A DNA stretch of 64,000 bases from Archaeoglobaceae archaeon. Lineage in GTDB: Archaea; Halobacteriota; Archaeoglobi; Archaeoglobales; Archaeoglobaceae. The position numbers and the translations under genes were made by a program. The stretch is from NCBI GenBank assembly GCA_027028145.1, contig JALVJV010000019.1:142551-206550 (forward strand), written 5' to 3'. Below, piece by piece: positions 61,687-64,000 of this stretch. The notes below the pieces were generated by a model. It did not search any database and was not told where the DNA came from. It was given only the letters and a program-made list of their open reading frames with translations. How positions within the stretch are numbered: the first letter of the stretch is position 1; the number at the start of each line of letters is the position of its first letter.

Positions 61687-61737
61687 ATTGATGAAGAAAA
61701 GCTTAGAAAAGCAATAGTCCAAGCGATATCTCAGACA

Positions 61738-62016
61738 TCAATACACCTTACCTCTGAAGTGGATGTGATAAACGAAGATTACTTTTTGTGAAGTATCAAC
61801 CCTAAATATGACCCTGAAATCTCCTACTCTCAACCTGAAGAATCCTTCCCATTTACCTTTCAGTTTTTTCACATCTAGACGTTTAATTGGGAATATTCCT
61901 TCCTCCAAACATTCTCTTAATTCATCTATCCTGCTTAACACAAGTTTTCTTCTATCTTCGTTAAGCCTTTTTAGAAACTTCTTAGCTTCTTTATGATACT
62001 TTACTGTCCATTCCAT
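61738..62016 (-). CDS. RelE-type toxin
   Basis: 92 residues: [90 protein letters not shown] is a typical RelE/ParE, with the [14 protein letters not shown] core that holds the catalytic arginines. It overlaps the antitoxin upstream by 16 bases. Confidence 0.88.
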   Translation of the reverse strand: MEWTVKYHKEAKKFLKRLNEDRRKLVLSRIDELRECLEEGIFPIKRLDVKKLKGKWEGFFRLRVGDFRVIFRVDTSQKVIFVYHIHFRGKVY

Positions 62017-62189
62017 GTTTCGAACTCGCTCTCATCGTAATCTTCAGGCTTTCCAACAATTTCTTCGATCTCCTCCTGCTCTTTATCGGAAACGTATGGT
62101 GTAAGCTCCATCAGAGCTTTTATTAAAGCTTCTCTAACCTTTTTCTCGATAATCTCTTCAAGCTCTTTTTTCGAGATTTGAATAGCCAT
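62001..62189 (-). CDS. RelB-type antitoxin
   Basis: 62 residues: [60 protein letters not shown], acidic and helical, as archaeal RelB partners. Pairs with the downstream RelE gene. Confidence 0.75.
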   Translation of the reverse strand: MAIQISKKELEEIIEKKVREALIKALMELTPYVSDKEQEEIEEIVGKPEDYDESEFETWNGQ

Positions 62190-62306
62190 TGTTAATTATT
62201 TCGACTAAGATAATATAAATTTTGTCTCGTATCTTATTGATCAACGAAATTGAAGACTTCGCAGAATTGATTTGAATAGAAATATTCTGTTACGTATAAG
62301 CTATCC

Positions 62307-62352
62307 GATTGGAGAAAAGAGAAGAAATGTTAAAAACATAAGACTGAACTGG
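62307..62352 (+). repeat. 46-bp direct repeat, copy B, with gene remnant
   Basis: Starts 666 bp after copy A. The frame here reads YPIGEKRRNVKNIRLNW then VDKKLKELIEKLQNSM and a stop at about 62401. Copy A has seven extra bases just before the identical stretch (GCTATCC-ATTCTAC-GATT against GCTATCC-GATT). Confidence 0.75.
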
Positions 62353-62539
62353 GTGGACAAAAAACTGAAAGAGTTGATTGAAAAATTACAGAATAGTATG
62401 TAGATATATAAGAACACACAACACAATAATTTCACATTAATAATTAATTATAAAAACGGATGGTGATGTTGCAACACTGTTGATAAAGTATTTAAATAAT
62501 GTATAATGCAAAATCACGACCAAACAGATAAGAGAAAAT

Positions 62540-62909
62540 AACTTGGAATAGATGCGAACTTTCTACAAACTTGTATAGATAAGGGATAGCTTCAGCGAAA
62601 TGATAGAAAAATCTTTTGAGTAAAACTATTAATATTGGGAAATATTTTTGAGTTTGAAGGATAGCGAAGTAATTGATGAGATTGGGAGATGTTTAGAAGC
62701 GAGGAGATCAGCAAAGTTTAGGATTAGCTACACAATTCGGTGAATGAAGAGAATAGATTAATAGTAGCATAGCAGCAAGATTGATTGCAATTGGTAGAGA
62801 CGTCAAATCTCTCGACAGCTTAATTTAATAGCAGGTATCGCAGTTGCAAATAGACTTTGAGGAGATTTCAAAAGTTTCCGATATCGAAGTAGTGCTATAT
62901 GACATTTAG
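62540..62909 (+). pseudogene. Decayed VapC-type toxin gene
   Basis: Pieces in several frames read in order as a PIN protein: IDANFLQTCIDKG (motif I), DSFSEMIEKSFE, KDSEVIDEIGRCLEARRSAKF, ARLIAIGRDVKSLDSLI, AGIAVAN and finally FEEISKVSDIEVVLYDI with a stop at 62907-62909. At least three frameshifts or stops separate them. The region 62190-62900 holds nothing else that is convincing. Confidence 0.5.
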
Positions 62910-63865
62910 ATTTTCTTTTTCAATTTTAGTTCTTTTATCTTTGCTTTCAGTTTTTGTTTTTCATTAACTTTAAACTTTTGTCTATTTATTGATCTGATAC
63001 GAGCTAATTCCTTCTCAAGATCTTTAATGCTTTTAGGCTCTTTTTCATCTGGCTCAACTACAAGCCAAGGAACTTTAACTAGAACAGGAATTCTGATTCC
63101 TTGAGGATGTCCATAAACTCTTATTGGTATAAAAGGATGAATTTTCTCACCAAACGCTTCGCCATGATCTGATGTAACAACAGTTTTACCAGGCAAGATA
63201 TCTATAAGTTTTTCAACATATGGTATAACTAGCTTTAAATTTAGCATATATCCTAATTTGAGTTTATCTACCATTAGCGGTTTTGGACCAATATAAGGCC
63301 AATGCACATAATAATCATCATCCAGTTTATATTTGGGGTTGAACTTTATCTCACTTATTATAGCATGCATGCCATCTCTTGGCTTAGTTTCACCAGTTCC
63401 GTTTGGATATGGGCTATGTGGTTGTAAAAAATGAATTATAATTCTTTTATCTGAGTAGTAATATTTTTTAGCTACTATAAGAGCATATTTGTACACCGCT
63501 TCAGGTGGTACTGTTTGCCTACGCTCGTCCCAGCAGTACTTCCAAACAGATACAATTTTATATACTTTTTGTTTAAGTAATTTATCCACAAAAGGATTTG
63601 CTGTAACATATACAATGTTATTCAATTTACTATAATTCTCGAAATTTCCTAATAGGAATGAGGGAGTATCTGTTCCTTTAGACATTCGGAATTCTAATTC
63701 TCCTTTCATTTTTCTTTTAGTAAATATTTCTTTAAAAAAATCATATCGACAATCATCTAAAATTATTATATTATCCCATGACTCTTCAAGAATATCTATA
63801 CCATCACCATATGATTTCAATTTATTTATAAATTTTATTATAAACCAAGTTATCTCTTCAAGCAT
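62906..63865 (-). CDS. Alkaline-phosphatase-superfamily (sulfatase-like) protein
   Basis: 319 residues, clearly AT-rich. Metal-site motifs: NIIILDDCRYDFF (Asp pair and Cys in the place of the catalytic Thr/Ser/Cys), IIHFLQPHSPYP, and VVTSDHGEAFGE (DHG). It belongs with sulfatase/phosphoglycerol-transferase-like proteins in archaeal glycan clusters and may add or remove phosphate- or sulfate-linked groups. The C-terminal 60 residues are Lys/Glu-rich. It follows a partial upstream gene by one base. Confidence 0.75.
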   Translation of the reverse strand: MLEEITWFIIKFINKLKSYGDGIDILEESWDNIIILDDCRYDFFKEIFTKRKMKGELEFRMSKGTDTPSFLLGNFENYSKLNNIVYVTANPFVDKLLKQKVYKIVSVWKYCWDERRQTVPPEAVYKYALIVAKKYYYSDKRIIIHFLQPHSPYPNGTGETKPRDGMHAIISEIKFNPKYKLDDDYYVHWPYIGPKPLMVDKLKLGYMLNLKLVIPYVEKLIDILPGKTVVTSDHGEAFGEKIHPFIPIRVYGHPQGIRIPVLVKVPWLVVEPDEKEPKSIKDLEKELARIRSINRQKFKVNEKQKLKAKIKELKLKKKI

Positions 63866-63866
63866 A

Positions 63867-64000
63867 TTATTTCACCTTCAATACTCTACACATATATATG
63901 ATTTGATATCCTAATAAATTTATAAATTTTTTTGATATTATCTGCCAAAGTTTTGCAGTAATTTGGTTTCTATTTATACCTTTTACTATATATCTTAAGG
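63867..64000 (-). CDS. C-terminal end of a gene running beyond the window
   Basis: Frame ends FINLLGYQIIYMCRVLKVK, with its stop two bases before the ATG of the phosphatase-like gene. About 44 codons visible. The end resembles those of class I methyltransferases or glycosyltransferases, but too little is seen to say. Same operon as the downstream gene. Confidence 0.45.
   Translation of the reverse strand, partial: LRYIVKGINRNQITAKLWQIISKKFINLLGYQIIYMCRVLKVK

Overview
The window looks like chromosome of a hyperthermophilic euryarchaeon of the Archaeoglobales. The reasons are: PolD small subunit DP1, archaeal MinD, FtsZ, UPF0058/UPF0146/DUF2095/DUF2250 proteins, formylmethanofuran:H4MPT formyltransferase and F420H2:NADP oxidoreductase, a Ni-CO dehydrogenase, siroheme-based heme synthesis, TATA boxes 24-30 bp before many starts, and a CRISPR repeat closely resembling that of Archaeoglobus fulgidus. 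Genes are tightly packed on both strands with many 1-30 bp overlaps. The species cannot be fixed from the sequence alone.

Layout. 1-3.3 kb: end of cooS, then a cytochrome bd-type oxidase made of two CydA-like subunits. 3.4-9.6 kb: tRNA-Cys, UPF0058, RimI-type acetyltransferase, UPF0146, a PerM-type permease, MinD, Trm10, HisA, HisB, signal peptidase. 9.7-14.2 kb: an AT-rich DUF262/HNH gene, DP1, and a 13-repeat CRISPR array read leftward with its leader on the right; no cas genes are in the window. 14.2-21 kb: HisA-like protein, ArgC, a decayed gene with paired operator-like repeats, two-subunit fumarase, and a compact operon of two microproteins (both starting MCAP), a radical SAM enzyme and a membrane protein, then a TPR protein. 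21-31 kb: fused siroheme decarboxylase and precorrin-2 dehydrogenase, thioredoxin, RNase HII, tRNA-Arg, an amino-acid permease fused to a nucleotidyltransferase, enolase-S2, a QueG-like Fe-S protein, a three-hairpin H/ACA guide RNA and a Tat-exported split-Soret-type cytochrome c. 31-42.6 kb: FilR1-type regulator, ATP-grasp ligase, thioredoxin reductase, YchF, Prs, an alpha-repeat protein, beta-CASP nuclease, ValS, FAH-family enzyme, thioesterase. 42.6-52.7 kb: FtsZ with an upstream ribbon-helix-helix gene and a perfect palindrome over the promoter, MazG, RCK-DHH protein, Ftr, ubiquitin-like protein, BirA, Fno, a restriction-modification pair probably specific for CTAG, IMPase/FBPase, NAD kinase, hexulose-phosphate isomerase. 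52.7-54.3 kb: two archaeal housekeeping proteins of unclear role.

54.3-64 kb is an accessory surface-polysaccharide island: dTDP-rhamnose genes rfbA, rfbB, rfbD, rfbC and a flippase, interrupted by toxin-antitoxin modules, some intact (VapBC, two RelBE-like) and some broken (AbrB/PIN, two further PIN remnants), a 46-bp duplicated gene remnant, and an alkaline-phosphatase-superfamily gene.

Most notable: the MCAP-microprotein/radical SAM operon (possibly a peptide-modification system), the ribbon-helix-helix/FtsZ operon with its operator, the H/ACA RNA, the permease-nucleotidyltransferase fusion, and the one-base switch in repeat sequence half-way along the CRISPR array.
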